DNA from: a virus
Strand: one strand, 5' to 3'
DNA: 24,465 nt
IMG/VR virus record: IMGVR_UViG_3300043775_000718
Location: 1 to 24,465 of that record
The notes under the pieces were generated by a model. The model was not told where the DNA came from. It worked only from the letters and a program-made list of their open reading frames with translations, and did not search any database. A program made the position numbers and the translations under genes. Positions 1 to 8,558 of this stretch are shown here, one piece after another (the stretch's first letter is position 1; each line of letters begins with the position of its first letter).

Positions 1-264
1 CCCATCAGCAATTGCTATTTTGCTTGGAGCGTAATCGTAAACTTCCAACTTCCATTCTTTAATCAATCGGTCTGAATACGCATACCTTTCGCGCAATTTT
101 GGTTCTCGGTATTGAATAACTGGTAAATCAATTCCCGCACCAAACTTAATCAAATGAAGCAATGCCGTTGAGTCCTTACCTCCGCTCCACAAAACTACTG
201 CTCTTGGCCATCTTTTATTCCATTCTTTGATTTTATGTATTGTTGTATCTATTAGTTGTTTCAT
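1..264 (-). CDS. Partial PAPS-reductase / PP-loop ATPase-like protein (N-terminal 88 residues)
   Basis: The gene starts at an ATG (262-264) that shares one base with the TAA of the preceding gene (TAATG junction) and runs off the left edge, so only 88 residues are visible. Residues 27-32 read SGGKDS, followed by TALLHL, which is the pyrophosphate-binding PP-loop of the adenine nucleotide alpha-hydrolase superfamily as found in phosphoadenosine phosphosulfate (PAPS) reductases and DndC-type proteins. Before it lie a basic helical stretch (HKIKEWNKRWPRA) and a hydrophobic strand (VVLW), as usual for this fold. Such genes are common in phage genomes, and roles in sulfur metabolism or in DNA modification have been proposed for them. 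The substrate cannot be told from this fragment, because the C-terminal half that separates the subfamilies lies outside the window. It is the only enzyme-like gene co-directional with and directly downstream of the ejection-type proteins. Confidence 0.85.
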   Translation of the reverse strand, partial: MKQLIDTTIHKIKEWNKRWPRAVVLWSGGKDSTALLHLIKFGAGIDLPVIQYREPKLRERYAYSDRLIKEWKLEVYDYAPSKIAIADG

Positions 265-1049
265 TAAATAATAATCGCTACACCTGCCAATGCTCCAATT
301 GCCGCTCCACCAGCACCAATCATTTGTCCTTGTTGTGCGTTTGCACTTGCTGCATTTTGTTGAGCATTTTGAAGCATCATTTGCTCGTAATTACGTTTGC
401 TCTCCTGTTCGGATTGCGAAATTTTTTGCAATTGTCCAAGGTTTGAATTAATCCAATCAGTTGTTGATTGATTCAATTGTTGCGCTCCCTGCATAACATT
501 TCCTTGGAATTGTTGCATTGAAGCAAGGTTCTGCGCTTTTGCAGCTTGTTCAGCGGCAATAATAGAAGCTGGATCAAGCCCGCCAATTGGAGCAGGAGTT
601 TGAGCCAGATATCCTTGCTGGATAGCCAAATTTTGCAACCTTGCCTGCCTACCTGCTTCGGTAGCTTGATCAAATACAGCAGATCGTCCAATAAGACTAT
701 CAGTTCCAAGTCCAGACGTTAAACCTTTTTTAACCGCCCAATTGTTCATCCATTCTTTTGTGGCATCAAGATTTGTAGCCTCTGCAACTTTAGAACCAAG
801 GTCTTCGCGCATTTGCGCTATTTCTGGGTTAAGCAACCTTTCAAACTCTTTGGAGCGTTGCAGGTTATCCATTCCAAATTCAGCAGCCTGTTGCGATGTT
901 TTTGTCGCATCAAAACTTTGCATTATTGGAGCTTGAGATGAATACGCTTTAAGAAGATTTGCTTGATTTTGAAGTCCTGCAAGTTGCCCTTGAGACTGCA
1001 TCATTAGCCCTTGATATGATGCCGTTGAATTTGGTGGTTTATATGCCAT
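264..1049 (-). CDS. Q/A-rich internal virion (ejection)-type protein, paralogue 2
   Basis: This 261-residue protein is rich in Gln, Ala and Met and looks almost wholly helical. It aligns with the protein encoded just upstream (1053-1964). Both have a segment of the form GM-x-N-(L/V)-QRS-(K/R)-E near residue 60-70, a short GLG-x-x-S-x-IG motif (about 113-121 here), and AP-(I/V)-GG-(L/I)-DP (153-160 here) followed by an AAKA-x-NL-x-x-MQ stretch. The last 20 residues are glycine/alanine-rich and hydrophobic (about 243-261, ending in AGVAIII), which could insert in a membrane. Position after a nozzle-like tail gene and this composition resemble the small internal virion proteins of T7-like phages (gp14 type), which leave the particle and form part of an envelope channel; that role is inference. 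The ATG start lies 3 bases after the upstream stop. Confidence 0.7.
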   Translation of the reverse strand: MAYKPPNSTASYQGLMMQSQGQLAGLQNQANLLKAYSSQAPIMQSFDATKTSQQAAEFGMDNLQRSKEFERLLNPEIAQMREDLGSKVAEATNLDATKEWMNNWAVKKGLTSGLGTDSLIGRSAVFDQATEAGRQARLQNLAIQQGYLAQTPAPIGGLDPASIIAAEQAAKAQNLASMQQFQGNVMQGAQQLNQSTTDWINSNLGQLQKISQSEQESKRNYEQMMLQNAQQNAASANAQQGQMIGAGGAAIGALAGVAIII

Positions 1050-1052
1050 AAA

Positions 1053-1964
1053 TTAGACGGCAATTGCCTTTGGAACAGCGTTCATGGAATATTGATATTC
1101 CCCTGCTGGATTTGTTCCAATTTTTGAAGCTGTTTTCCCAAGAGCAGTAGGAAGTGATCCGCTAATTCCTCCCAGTGCCGATCCAGCGGCTTGAGCATAT
1201 GCGCCAGTCATTGCTCTTTGTGATGCGAGATTTTGCGCTTGCTGACCAAGCAATGCGCCTTGATAATTCAATGCGTTTTGACGTGCCGTTTGGTTTACGT
1301 CTTGAAAACCTGCGCCCATTTGAGCCATTTGATCAGCAACCGATTGATTGTATCCACCAATGTTGCCATACATTGTATTTTGCCAGTTTTGCATAGCTTG
1401 CAAGTTTGATGCTTTTGCAGCTTCTTGCGCTGAAATGGATGTAGAGGGATCAATGCCGCCAACTGGTGCTTGCATTTGACGAAGAATCTCTTGTTGAAGT
1501 GCGAGATTTTGCTGATCGTAATTTGCCTTTGCTTTCAAAGCTGCATCGTATGTTGCCGCCTGACCAATGCTGGAATCTCCAAGGCCAGTTTGATATCCTT
1601 GAATAAGTCCTTGGTTACGCGCCCATTCATTCATGTATTGCGCTGCGTTATCCATACTTGAAAGTCTTGCAAGCTCTGCCCCTTGAGCTTGACGCATTTG
1701 AGCAGCTTCTGGAGAAACCATTTGCTCCATTTCACGGGAACGCTGCACATTAGCCATCCCAAGTTCGCCAAGTCGTTTTGATTCGGCAGCAGCATCGTAT
1801 TGCTGTTGTTGTGGTGTCATTGTGGCATATGCTTGCAACAATTGACCTTGCGTAGCTTGTTGTTGCGCTTGCGCTTGCTGCATCGCCATTAACATCGCCA
1901 AATCCCGTGTGGAATCTGGTTTTGTCAAATATTTTTCAGCATCAACTTTTTTTGCGCCACCCAT
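1053..1964 (-). CDS. Q/A-rich internal virion (ejection)-type protein, paralogue 1
   Basis: This 303-residue protein has long Gln/Ala runs near its N-terminus (about residues 28-56, including QQAQAQQQ and PQQQQ) and helical, heptad-like sequence through the middle. It shares with the next gene (264-1049) the motif APVGGIDP (166-173), the preceding GLG-x-SSIG motif (127-134) and the AAKASNLQAMQ segment (182-192), so the two are tandem paralogues. The C-terminal 60 residues are Gly/Ala/Ser-rich and do not match the hydrophobic tail of the paralogue. No enzymatic motif is visible. Its place directly after tail genes suggests a virion-internal protein ejected with DNA; an alternative is a tail-associated scaffold protein. 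The ATG start is 2 bases after the upstream stop, with an AT-rich leader and no Shine-Dalgarno sequence. Confidence 0.7.
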   Translation of the reverse strand: MGGAKKVDAEKYLTKPDSTRDLAMLMAMQQAQAQQQATQGQLLQAYATMTPQQQQYDAAAESKRLGELGMANVQRSREMEQMVSPEAAQMRQAQGAELARLSSMDNAAQYMNEWARNQGLIQGYQTGLGDSSIGQAATYDAALKAKANYDQQNLALQQEILRQMQAPVGGIDPSTSISAQEAAKASNLQAMQNWQNTMYGNIGGYNQSVADQMAQMGAGFQDVNQTARQNALNYQGALLGQQAQNLASQRAMTGAYAQAAGSALGGISGSLPTALGKTASKIGTNPAGEYQYSMNAVPKAIAV

Positions 1965-1966
1965 AA

Positions 1967-2353
1967 TTAAAAATTAGTCATAGAGTAAACTTCTCTGTCC
2001 ATTTTAGTCAAACCTATTTTTTTCATAACTTCATTGCTAAAGTTAGGTCGATCATTGATTAGCGGAACTCCAATGAATCCCGGCTGTCCAGAAAGTTGAG
2101 CATGAGCCTTCCAATCACTCATCACTTGGATCACGTCTTGCGGTCTTGTGTGTTGTGGGTGAAAGGCAGGATAGACGACAGGAAGAAATACATGATCAGA
2201 ATATCCAAATAACTTGCCATTAGAATAATGCGCGTAAACATTAACATTCGGGTGTTCGATAATTTCATGGTCAAATTCTTGAGCAAAATCTTGCAATTCA
2301 TAGAATTCATTTGTTCCATGTCTTGCCAATTTGTATTCAATTCGTGTTTTCAT
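1967..2353 (-). CDS. Hypothetical protein, 128 aa, possibly GNAT-like
   Basis: I do not recognise this 128-residue protein with certainty. It starts MKTRIEYKLARH, has alternating strand and helix-like segments (NVNVYAHYSNGKLFGYSDHVFLP is cut by two Gly turns), a Pro/His-rich middle (YPAFHPQHTRP) and ends with an FSNEVMKKIGLTKMDREVYS-type segment. The last pattern, a helix then a strand beginning at a position like 'KIGL', resembles the C-terminal end of GNAT acetyltransferases, where a helix plus a beta-bulge follow the acyl-CoA site. No clear acetyl-CoA loop (R/Q-x-x-G-x-G/A) is visible, so this is only a weak suggestion. It sits between tail and ejection-type genes, spaced by 2 and 5 bases, and is probably co-translated with them. 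Confidence 0.75.
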   Translation of the reverse strand: MKTRIEYKLARHGTNEFYELQDFAQEFDHEIIEHPNVNVYAHYSNGKLFGYSDHVFLPVVYPAFHPQHTRPQDVIQVMSDWKAHAQLSGQPGFIGVPLINDRPNFSNEVMKKIGLTKMDREVYSMTNF

Positions 2354-2358
2354 ATTTA

Positions 2359-2613
2359 TTAATTAGTTCCAACAATAACTTCATTTCCGCTCAATTCAGT
2401 TGGCGTGTATCCCTTGAATCTTTCTGCCTGCTGCTGAATAACTTTATTTCGTGTGGCAAAATTACCGCACACAACGCAAGGAAGGCAATTTTCAGCGTCG
2501 ATTGGGATTGGAACAGAAGAATAGAGTGGCACAACTGGATCATCTCCGAATGGTGATACAAATCGGTTTGGAAAACTGGTAACTTTTACGGAAGCGTCAA
2601 TTATCGATGGCAT
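2359..2613 (-). CDS. Small Cys-containing protein in the tail module, 84 aa
   Basis: The start is taken at the ATG at 2613 (MPSIIDASVK), one base after the stop of the upstream nozzle-like gene. A longer reading beginning at 2712 would overlap that gene by almost 100 bases and is unlikely. The 84-residue protein has a Pro-rich first half and a CLPCVVCG cluster near residues 43-50, which could bind a metal or form a disulfide. The rest is a short helix rich in Gln/Glu and a Thr/Glu segment (YTPTELSG). I do not recognise the family. Its tight coupling on both sides (gaps of 1 and 5 bases) marks it as part of the tail/ejection module. Confidence 0.7.
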   Translation of the reverse strand: MPSIIDASVKVTSFPNRFVSPFGDDPVVPLYSSVPIPIDAENCLPCVVCGNFATRNKVIQQQAERFKGYTPTELSGNEVIVGTN

Positions 2614-2614
2614 A

Positions 2615-4717
2615 TTAGCAAGGATTTTGTATTCGATATTGTTGTGCTGCTGCATTTGCCGCTTGTTGAGCAAGAATTCCCGCTTGCTCTTCGGCATGAG
2701 TAAAAGAAACACTTGACAGAAACGATGCCGCTGCCGTTGCAGAGATAGAAGAGAATGAAGGACAGGTTAGAGTCACAGTGCGATAAACTTTGGCATACCA
2801 ACTTTGTTGTTCTGTTTCTGGAAGTTCATATGGACTTGGAAGCAGTTCAAGCGTCAAGGTTGATCCATCTTGTGCTATTAAACAAGATTTAGTTTCGTCC
2901 GATTGTGGAACACCTGTGGAACGCTCGCTCCATGGGTCTTGAAACATCCTGATAGTCTCAACACCAAATTCTCCGCACCATTCTACAAGTATGGAGAAAC
3001 CTTTATCAATGTCTGTTGTAAGACGTGATTCGCAAGTTTCCGTAGTTGCATTTCGGACTACTGACTCGGTGATCAAACGACGATACTGAGAATTCAAAAA
3101 TCCAAACTTTTCAATCTCTGTTGCAAATGGTGTATCCTGCCATTGGTAGTCTTCTGTTACTGCCAGAATGCGCGTGTTAAGAATCGATCCATACTGGCCC
3201 TTGCTGCCGCGATACGATGCCTTGACATCTACAGTGCCTCCAATCTCGCAACATTCCAGTTCTGCATAGACAAATTGCTTATAGTCCATTCCATCACCCA
3301 AAAGCCCAGTTTCTACTTGCGAGTAAATTCGATTAAATAAATCGGTTGTTGTGCCGTCCGCATTGATGCTCAAATAAGAATCAACCTTATTTGGCATGAA
3401 TGACTCCCACAACGAAATGTAAGAACCATCGTTTGTCGCAGCGTAATCAACGCTGAAATGGAAACAACGAGGTTGTCCATTCACTACACCTGATGTCCAC
3501 TCAACGGGTCTTGTTCCAGTCCAAACGCCACACCATGCAGGAGTGCGTTGTGATCCCATTTCAGCCGCTACTGCCCAATCCATGACCATTGTTGCCGAAT
3601 TCAACGGTTCAAGATATGGGATTGAATACATCAAGTAGTTTTCAAACGATGCAGCACAAATACCAGTTTGATCCCCCGCCATGTATGCTTTTGCTCGCAC
3701 CATTTCAACGTCTTTGTAAAGCACCTGAGATGACAAGTAGGCGTTTCCAGCAACGTCAGCAGAAACCAATCCACCTTGCGAAAACCACCACATTTGTCCA
3801 GCTTGAAATGCAATTGATTTTCCAGCAATGCAACCTACATTCGGAAACAAAATAGTCTGAAAGTTAGGCGTTGTTCCCCACGTTGCCCTGTCATAAATTC
3901 CACTTGAGAGAGCATATGTTTCACGATCCGTAAAAACATACAATTTTTGGTCGTTGTTTTGACCAACATAATTAACAAGTGCCGTTACAGGTCGAGTAAA
4001 CGAAAAGTCTCCACGTCCAGTTCCAGTGGTTCTTTCAATCCAACTTGTCGGGTCGCCAAGATCAGATGCAAGAACGATGTTTTTGTTGGCAATCCATAAT
4101 CTGTTGCCAGAATATGCCATCCAAAATCCAGTAGGGATGCTTGGCGTTTGCACTCCCGTTGTATTACTGCCATCCCAATAAACTGGCGAATTTACGCCAT
4201 CTTGGATAAACAAAACACGATGGGATGGGGTTACTGAAACATCACCGCCAGTGGAAATGTTTGCTGATTTGGTTGCCAGCGTGAAACAAAATTGTGAAAC
4301 ATTTGGATCAAGCGAAACATTTGTTAGTTGGAATGGTTTCCAATCTTTTGGTTGCGTAAGTGGGAATGGACTCCAATACACCTTACCATTTACAGCAAAA
4401 ACCATGTATGCCAATTCGTCTGCCTCAATGCCCTCACCATTTGTATCGTAAATTTGATTTAATGTCGTAGCATCTGCCGCCTTGAATTGTTTGTTTGCAA
4501 GAAAAAGTATGCCGCCTTGGAAGTTTCCCGGAGGCAATGAAAGTCGCATTGATTGTCCGGGTCTTGTCTGTGCAATGCCTCCTCGAAATTGCGAGTTGAC
4601 TGCCCATTTTACCTGATTCTCTGGCAATGCCCACGGATTACGGACGGAATTTATGCCCTGCGTCCACCCAGCAGTTGTTTTTACCTGCCTTCCTTGTGTG
4701 ATTTGTTCGGATTTCAT
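2615..4717 (-). CDS. Nozzle-like / tail tubular protein B-type protein, 700 aa
   Basis: This 700-residue protein is largely beta-rich. Its N-terminal part (about 14-55) has a GWTQGINSVRNPWALPENQ-type segment followed by a 'aligned sample then RPG' pattern (FRGGIAQTRPGQ), as in the N-termini of phage tail nozzle and tail-tube-B proteins of T7-like phages. Repeated Trp/Tyr/Asp strand motifs follow (NSPVYWDG, SGNRLWIANK, KLYVFTDRETYAL, GQMWWFSQGG), suggesting a propeller-like body. The C-terminal 50 residues are Ala/Ser/Gln-rich and helical. In T7 the equivalent protein (gp12) caps the tail and is the platform for fibre attachment and DNA exit. Its place directly after the adaptor-like gene, with a 3-base gap, fits the gp11-gp12 order. 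The assignment rests on pattern and context; sequence identity to T7 is not evident. Confidence 0.65.
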   Translation of the reverse strand: MKSEQITQGRQVKTTAGWTQGINSVRNPWALPENQVKWAVNSQFRGGIAQTRPGQSMRLSLPPGNFQGGILFLANKQFKAADATTLNQIYDTNGEGIEADELAYMVFAVNGKVYWSPFPLTQPKDWKPFQLTNVSLDPNVSQFCFTLATKSANISTGGDVSVTPSHRVLFIQDGVNSPVYWDGSNTTGVQTPSIPTGFWMAYSGNRLWIANKNIVLASDLGDPTSWIERTTGTGRGDFSFTRPVTALVNYVGQNNDQKLYVFTDRETYALSSGIYDRATWGTTPNFQTILFPNVGCIAGKSIAFQAGQMWWFSQGGLVSADVAGNAYLSSQVLYKDVEMVRAKAYMAGDQTGICAASFENYLMYSIPYLEPLNSATMVMDWAVAAEMGSQRTPAWCGVWTGTRPVEWTSGVVNGQPRCFHFSVDYAATNDGSYISLWESFMPNKVDSYLSINADGTTTDLFNRIYSQVETGLLGDGMDYKQFVYAELECCEIGGTVDVKASYRGSKGQYGSILNTRILAVTEDYQWQDTPFATEIEKFGFLNSQYRRLITESVVRNATTETCESRLTTDIDKGFSILVEWCGEFGVETIRMFQDPWSERSTGVPQSDETKSCLIAQDGSTLTLELLPSPYELPETEQQSWYAKVYRTVTLTCPSFSSISATAAASFLSSVSFTHAEEQAGILAQQAANAAAQQYRIQNPC

Positions 4718-4720
4718 GTG

Positions 4721-7700
4721 TTACCACATCACGCAATCTGTTCCGTCACCGTAAGTTATATTATTAATTTGTGGAACTGCCATAGCGTGACCATCAATTG
4801 ATTCTTGTTGGTTTTTAAGGTATCCAAATGAAATTTGCCAATAGCGCATCGCTTGATCCGCAAAATCTTTGTCTTCTAAATCAACCGCATGAACAGCGGC
4901 AATAATTGCGCGTTCTTGTTCAAGCGGAATATAATCATACACGCTTGTAATACTTGGATTGGTAACCTTGTAAATAATCCTTGCCCACGCACAAGGTTTT
5001 CCAATGCGGATTCTCCGATAGCTTGGATTGATTTCCGTTGGATGATATTGGCCAATCAGAGTCATATCGTTGCTGCGTCCGTAATCCCAAGCGTATAGAG
5101 AAACAAAACCATCTGTTAGCGGTTTCTCAATATGAGCAACATTTTTAACAAAGACAGGATCAGAAATTGCATCAACGTAAAATGTAGATGACACAGAATT
5201 ACCAGTCGTTGTGTATGTCCTGCGTCCAGTTGTGGATGTCAAGTCACGCGCATGAGAAAGCGTGTCGTAAAGCTCGAAAGAGTTATTGTCAATACGACGA
5301 ACATAATAATTCGTTCCAGAAACCAATCCAGTTGGCAAAGTGTCACCTTCTTTTGGGCGAGTTACAAGCAGTGTTCCTGTCTCGTATAGCGAAGAATCAG
5401 CAACAATGTTGTTGGATGGTTGCACTTCAACATCACGGATAATGTCAAGGCTCAACTGACCACTTCCAGTGCTTGTCAATACAACGGGAGTAATTCCGCT
5501 ATATGCACGAATAGAATCACCAATAATTTTGATCGTGTAATCTGTTCCGGCAATCAATGGAATCGGCAAGGTTCCAGATGTGCTAAATCGAACAACTTCA
5601 TCTTCAGTTAAAAATGCAGTATTTACTGGTTTGATCAAATTTGAATCAACTGAAGGAGAAACTTGTGTCCGAATTGCATAATAGGTTTGTCCAGTTCCAA
5701 AAGAATCAATGTTGACAAGTGTTGTTAATCCAACATTTGCGTATACTTTTGCAAGCGTGTTTGATGCAACATTCAAATAAAATGGAGTTACGCTATTGTC
5801 AATTGAAGGAGATGTTGTTGGAAGAATGTAATCTGTTCCAAAGTAAATTGTCTGACCAGTTACAAGTGTTGTAAAATCTCCAAGCCAGTTATTTGTAAAA
5901 TCAACGCCAAATGCGCGTGAAAGAACAACATAAAATGTTCCAGTTCCTCCAGATGTAATGTTTACATCACTAAAATCTGTGTTTTGAACTGTAAATTTCT
6001 TGTTAATTGTATCTGGAGATTCTGCTCTGTATGTATTTCCAGATGTTAATGGAGATGGCAATACACCAGTTGAAGAAAAGTTTACAAATACACCAGTAGA
6101 AGGAGTAATTGTAACTGATGGTTCTGAAATATATCCACTTCCAGATGTTATTACATTAAGACTTGTAACAACTCCCGCACTAACATTTGCAGTTGCTGTT
6201 GCATTGCTTCCAGAACCGCCTGTTATTTTAATCTGTGGTGCTTCAGTGTATCCAGAACCACCTGATATTTGTGTGAAATGAGATAAAAATGATGTTGTAA
6301 TTGATGCGTTTGCTGTTGCTTGCGATCCTGATATTTTTTGTGATGTAATAGTTCCCGTTGCATCTGCTAAAACTGAACCAACTACATATTGAAATGTTTT
6401 TGTTGGCACATCAACAAAGGTTATTGTAAATGTTCCATTATATCCAGACGGAGTTGCTCCGCTAATTATTACTTTATCTCCAACAACATACCCATGCGTT
6501 TCGGATGTAATTGCTGTTGCGGTTGTAGTTCCACCGCAAGTTAAAGATGTTACCAATAAACCTTGTTGACTTGGAGGGTCTATTGTAATTGTTGGATTGG
6601 TAATATATCCAAATCCGGGATCAAGTATTACAATATTTAATACTTTATTATTAATCGTGTCCCTTATGGAATATCCAGTAGCGGTTTTTTGCTTTCCATA
6701 TAAAGGACTTGTTATCGGTGGCGTTGGTGGAGCAGAAAATGTTATTCCGGGGTCTGAAACATATCCGCTTCCTTGGGAAACAACTCTTGTTGATGTGACA
6801 ACTCCAACTACAACAGCTTGAAAATTAGCACCGCTTCCAGATGGTGCGGATATGTTCAATCCTGTAGCTGTAATTTGATTTGTTGTTCCAACTGTTGCAG
6901 TGGCTTGAATTAATTTGACAAGTGAATTAGTGCCTGATCCAGCAGTTGTAATTTTGATCGGATTTACAAAATTTGTAGCACTTGATGCAATAGCATCAGC
7001 TTGATTTTCATGCAAAGATACCGAATAATCGTCAATTACATTTACAAAATAATTTTGATTTGCAATCAACGGTTGAGGCAAGGTTCCGCCATTAGTTGTA
7101 GCTTGAACTTGATCTCCGTCATTAAAATAATGTTTGACACTAAAAACAAGTTTTGTTTCTGGAACGATTGCTTTCCGAATATCAATATCAATTGGCGACA
7201 TTGCACCAGTTGTGTAAATTGGATTGCTATTACTCTTCGCATCAGAAAGCGAACTAAAGATGTTCAAATTCAGCGAATCAATCGGTTGTGCAAAGTATGT
7301 TTTCTTTTGTTCTAATGGCGCAGGAAGCGACGATGATGGAAAAACAACTTCGTTAGGAGAGTCAATTGCAAATGTTGGGCCGGGAGGTGCAAACTTCAAA
7401 GAAGTTACCACTTGAGCATTACGCTGGTCGCGTAATTGCATTGATCCAAATCCAACAATGCTTGAAAGTGCGATTGGATATTGCAGTGCTTCAGCATTTA
7501 GTGAATCTCCAAACAATTGCACTGTAAATGCGTCAATTACTCCAACGTAGTAAGTTTGACCATCGTTCAATGGGACTGGAATTGTGCCTGTAAGCACCCT
7601 TGCAGACATTCCCTGACCAGATGTCAAGCCATGCGGCGTTGTTGTCGTGAAGTCCGTGATAGGATCAATAGCAACGTCACGGGTTGCAATTGTTGCTCCA

Positions 7701-8224
7701 TCTGGAGTAATGGTTCCGTATTGGAAGTCTTGCTGAGAATGAATTGGAATGAGAAGACCATCAACGCCAGCACCATTCGGCATTTGCGAACGGAGAATGC
7801 GATTGTTTTGATCAGTTCCAAGAACGCGAAGTTTTTTGCCAACGTCATTATTGCTTTCAGCAACTGCAACAAGCTGAGAAGGCTGAATGATGTCCATCAA
7901 CGTTGCTACATAGCCTCGATCATCCCATGCCCATTCAACGGAATTATACATTCCGCCTTTGTTTACATGGTATTGAAATAAACGATTTCGGAAATACGTT
8001 GGGCTGCCATCAATGTTTACAGCAAGTGGAACATCAATGCCGCGAGGAAGCGCAAGGCTACAACGATCCCATCCAGTGCATACGTCCACCTCTGCGGTCG
8101 TATGCGTCCAGTGTCCAGACTCCATCAGGGTCTGAACCGCTTGCTGAATTTTTCTGAATACCTTTTTGGTATCCGTTGTTCCTAAAATTTCAGCGCATTC
8201 ATCGAAGATTTCCGATACAAACAT
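4721..8224 (-). CDS. Giant tail-adaptor-family protein with repeat-rich insertion, 1167 aa
   Basis: The two ends form one recognisable unit. Residues 1-165 (FVSEIFDECAEILG, then a helical segment KVFRKIQQAV, then CTGWDRCSLALPRGIDVPLA, then a VDGLLIPIH strand) and residues 1025-1167 (LIGQYHPTEINPSYRRIRIG, the basic-aromatic segment WARIIYKVTNP, the DYIPLEQERAI helix) match the layout of a phage tail protein family I know at a few hundred residues, found beside nozzle-type genes. Between them lie about 850 residues of inserted repeats (residues about 170-1020). The job of the core would be the portal-to-nozzle adaptor (T7 gp11-like), inferred mainly from the neighbour at 2615-4717. The insertion would decorate the tail. 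The ATG start is 9 bases after the upstream stop. The frame is open throughout, so the insertion is not an assembly fusion of two genes. Confidence 0.75.
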   Translation of the reverse strand: MFVSEIFDECAEILGTTDTKKVFRKIQQAVQTLMESGHWTHTTAEVDVCTGWDRCSLALPRGIDVPLAVNIDGSPTYFRNRLFQYHVNKGGMYNSVEWAWDDRGYVATLMDIIQPSQLVAVAESNNDVGKKLRVLGTDQNNRILRSQMPNGAGVDGLLIPIHSQQDFQYGTITPDGATIATRDVAIDPITDFTTTTPHGLTSGQGMSARVLTGTIPVPLNDGQTYYVGVIDAFTVQLFGDSLNAEALQYPIALSSIVGFGSMQLRDQRNAQVVTSLKFAPPGPTFAIDSPNEVVFPSSSLPAPLEQKKTYFAQPIDSLNLNIFSSLSDAKSNSNPIYTTGAMSPIDIDIRKAIVPETKLVFSVKHYFNDGDQVQATTNGGTLPQPLIANQNYFVNVIDDYSVSLHENQADAIASSATNFVNPIKITTAGSGTNSLVKLIQATATVGTTNQITATGLNISAPSGSGANFQAVVVGVVTSTRVVSQGSGYVSDPGITFSAPPTPPITSPLYGKQKTATGYSIRDTINNKVLNIVILDPGFGYITNPTITIDPPSQQGLLVTSLTCGGTTTATAITSETHGYVVGDKVIISGATPSGYNGTFTITFVDVPTKTFQYVVGSVLADATGTITSQKISGSQATANASITTSFLSHFTQISGGSGYTEAPQIKITGGSGSNATATANVSAGVVTSLNVITSGSGYISEPSVTITPSTGVFVNFSSTGVLPSPLTSGNTYRAESPDTINKKFTVQNTDFSDVNITSGGTGTFYVVLSRAFGVDFTNNWLGDFTTLVTGQTIYFGTDYILPTTSPSIDNSVTPFYLNVASNTLAKVYANVGLTTLVNIDSFGTGQTYYAIRTQVSPSVDSNLIKPVNTAFLTEDEVVRFSTSGTLPIPLIAGTDYTIKIIGDSIRAYSGITPVVLTSTGSGQLSLDIIRDVEVQPSNNIVADSSLYETGTLLVTRPKEGDTLPTGLVSGTNYYVRRIDNNSFELYDTLSHARDLTSTTGRRTYTTTGNSVSSTFYVDAISDPVFVKNVAHIEKPLTDGFVSLYAWDYGRSNDMTLIGQYHPTEINPSYRRIRIGKPCAWARIIYKVTNPSITSVYDYIPLEQERAIIAAVHAVDLEDKDFADQAMRYWQISFGYLKNQQESIDGHAMAVPQINNITYGDGTDCVMW
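5165..7717 (-). repeat. Inserted degenerate protein repeats within the adaptor-like gene
   Basis: Codons about 170-1020 of the 1167-residue gene hold at least two repeat types. Type A reads roughly G-T-(L/I)-P-x-P-L-x-x-G-x-x-Y-(Y/F)-V, then a strand containing ID-x-x-S-(F/V)-x-L; copies begin near residues 213, 298, 380, 720, 885 and 962. Type B is a GSGY-(V/T/I)-(S/E)-(D/A/E)-P-x-(I/V)-x-I/F turn-strand unit near residues 486, 657 and 696, with a variant GFGYITNP at 537. A third element near 577-615 (HGYVVGDKVIISGATPSGYN) also looks like a mobile small beta domain. DNA identity between copies is low, so the repeats are old or fast-diverging. Confidence 0.7.
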
Positions 8225-8233
8225 GGCGCGAAA

Positions 8234-8554
8234 TTATCGCATCGAGCCTTCTTGTGCAAGAGAATTAAGGAAGGCTTCGTCTTCGTTTACAGCAGCCTCT
8301 GGAGGCATCATTTCTCCTTCTGGAGCAGTTGCACCACCCTTTTGCGCGTCAACCTCGGCCTTGAGAGATTCAAGACCAGTGGCAAGCTGTGTAACGAGCG
8401 TGTAGATGGCATCAAATGCATCAGAAGGCATTTCCACCATTACTTGTCCGCCAGCAGGAGCAGCCATGTCAGGAGTTGGTGCGGCCATTTCCCCCGGCAT
8501 CGCGTCTGGTGTTGGTGTTGGTGCTTCGGTTGGAAGCGTGTTTTTTGGAGGCAT
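8234..8554 (-). CDS. Small Pro/Ala/Met-rich virion-type protein, 106 aa
   Basis: The start is the ATG at 8554 (MPPKNTLPTE), 4 bases after the upstream stop; a longer reading to 8611 would overlap the acidic end of the upstream gene and is rejected. Residues 1-45 are low-complexity Pro/Thr/Ala/Met (PTEAPTPTPDAMPGEMAAP), followed by an amphipathic helix (about 45-75, DAFDAIYTLVTQLATGLESL) and a second Pro/Ala/Glu-rich tract near the end. Proteins of this composition are frequent in phage head and tail modules, where they may be linkers or scaffold-like. I do not recognise a family. It lies immediately before the giant adaptor-like gene. Confidence 0.7.
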   Translation of the reverse strand: MPPKNTLPTEAPTPTPDAMPGEMAAPTPDMAAPAGGQVMVEMPSDAFDAIYTLVTQLATGLESLKAEVDAQKGGATAPEGEMMPPEAAVNEDEAFLNSLAQEGSMR

Positions 8555-8558
8555 AAAA

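Noticed and set aside
7517-7981. Plus-strand open frame of 154 codons in the adaptor-like gene
   Set aside because: Cys/Asn/Arg-rich product with no recognisable domain, lying fully inside a gene with clear family ends on the minus strand.
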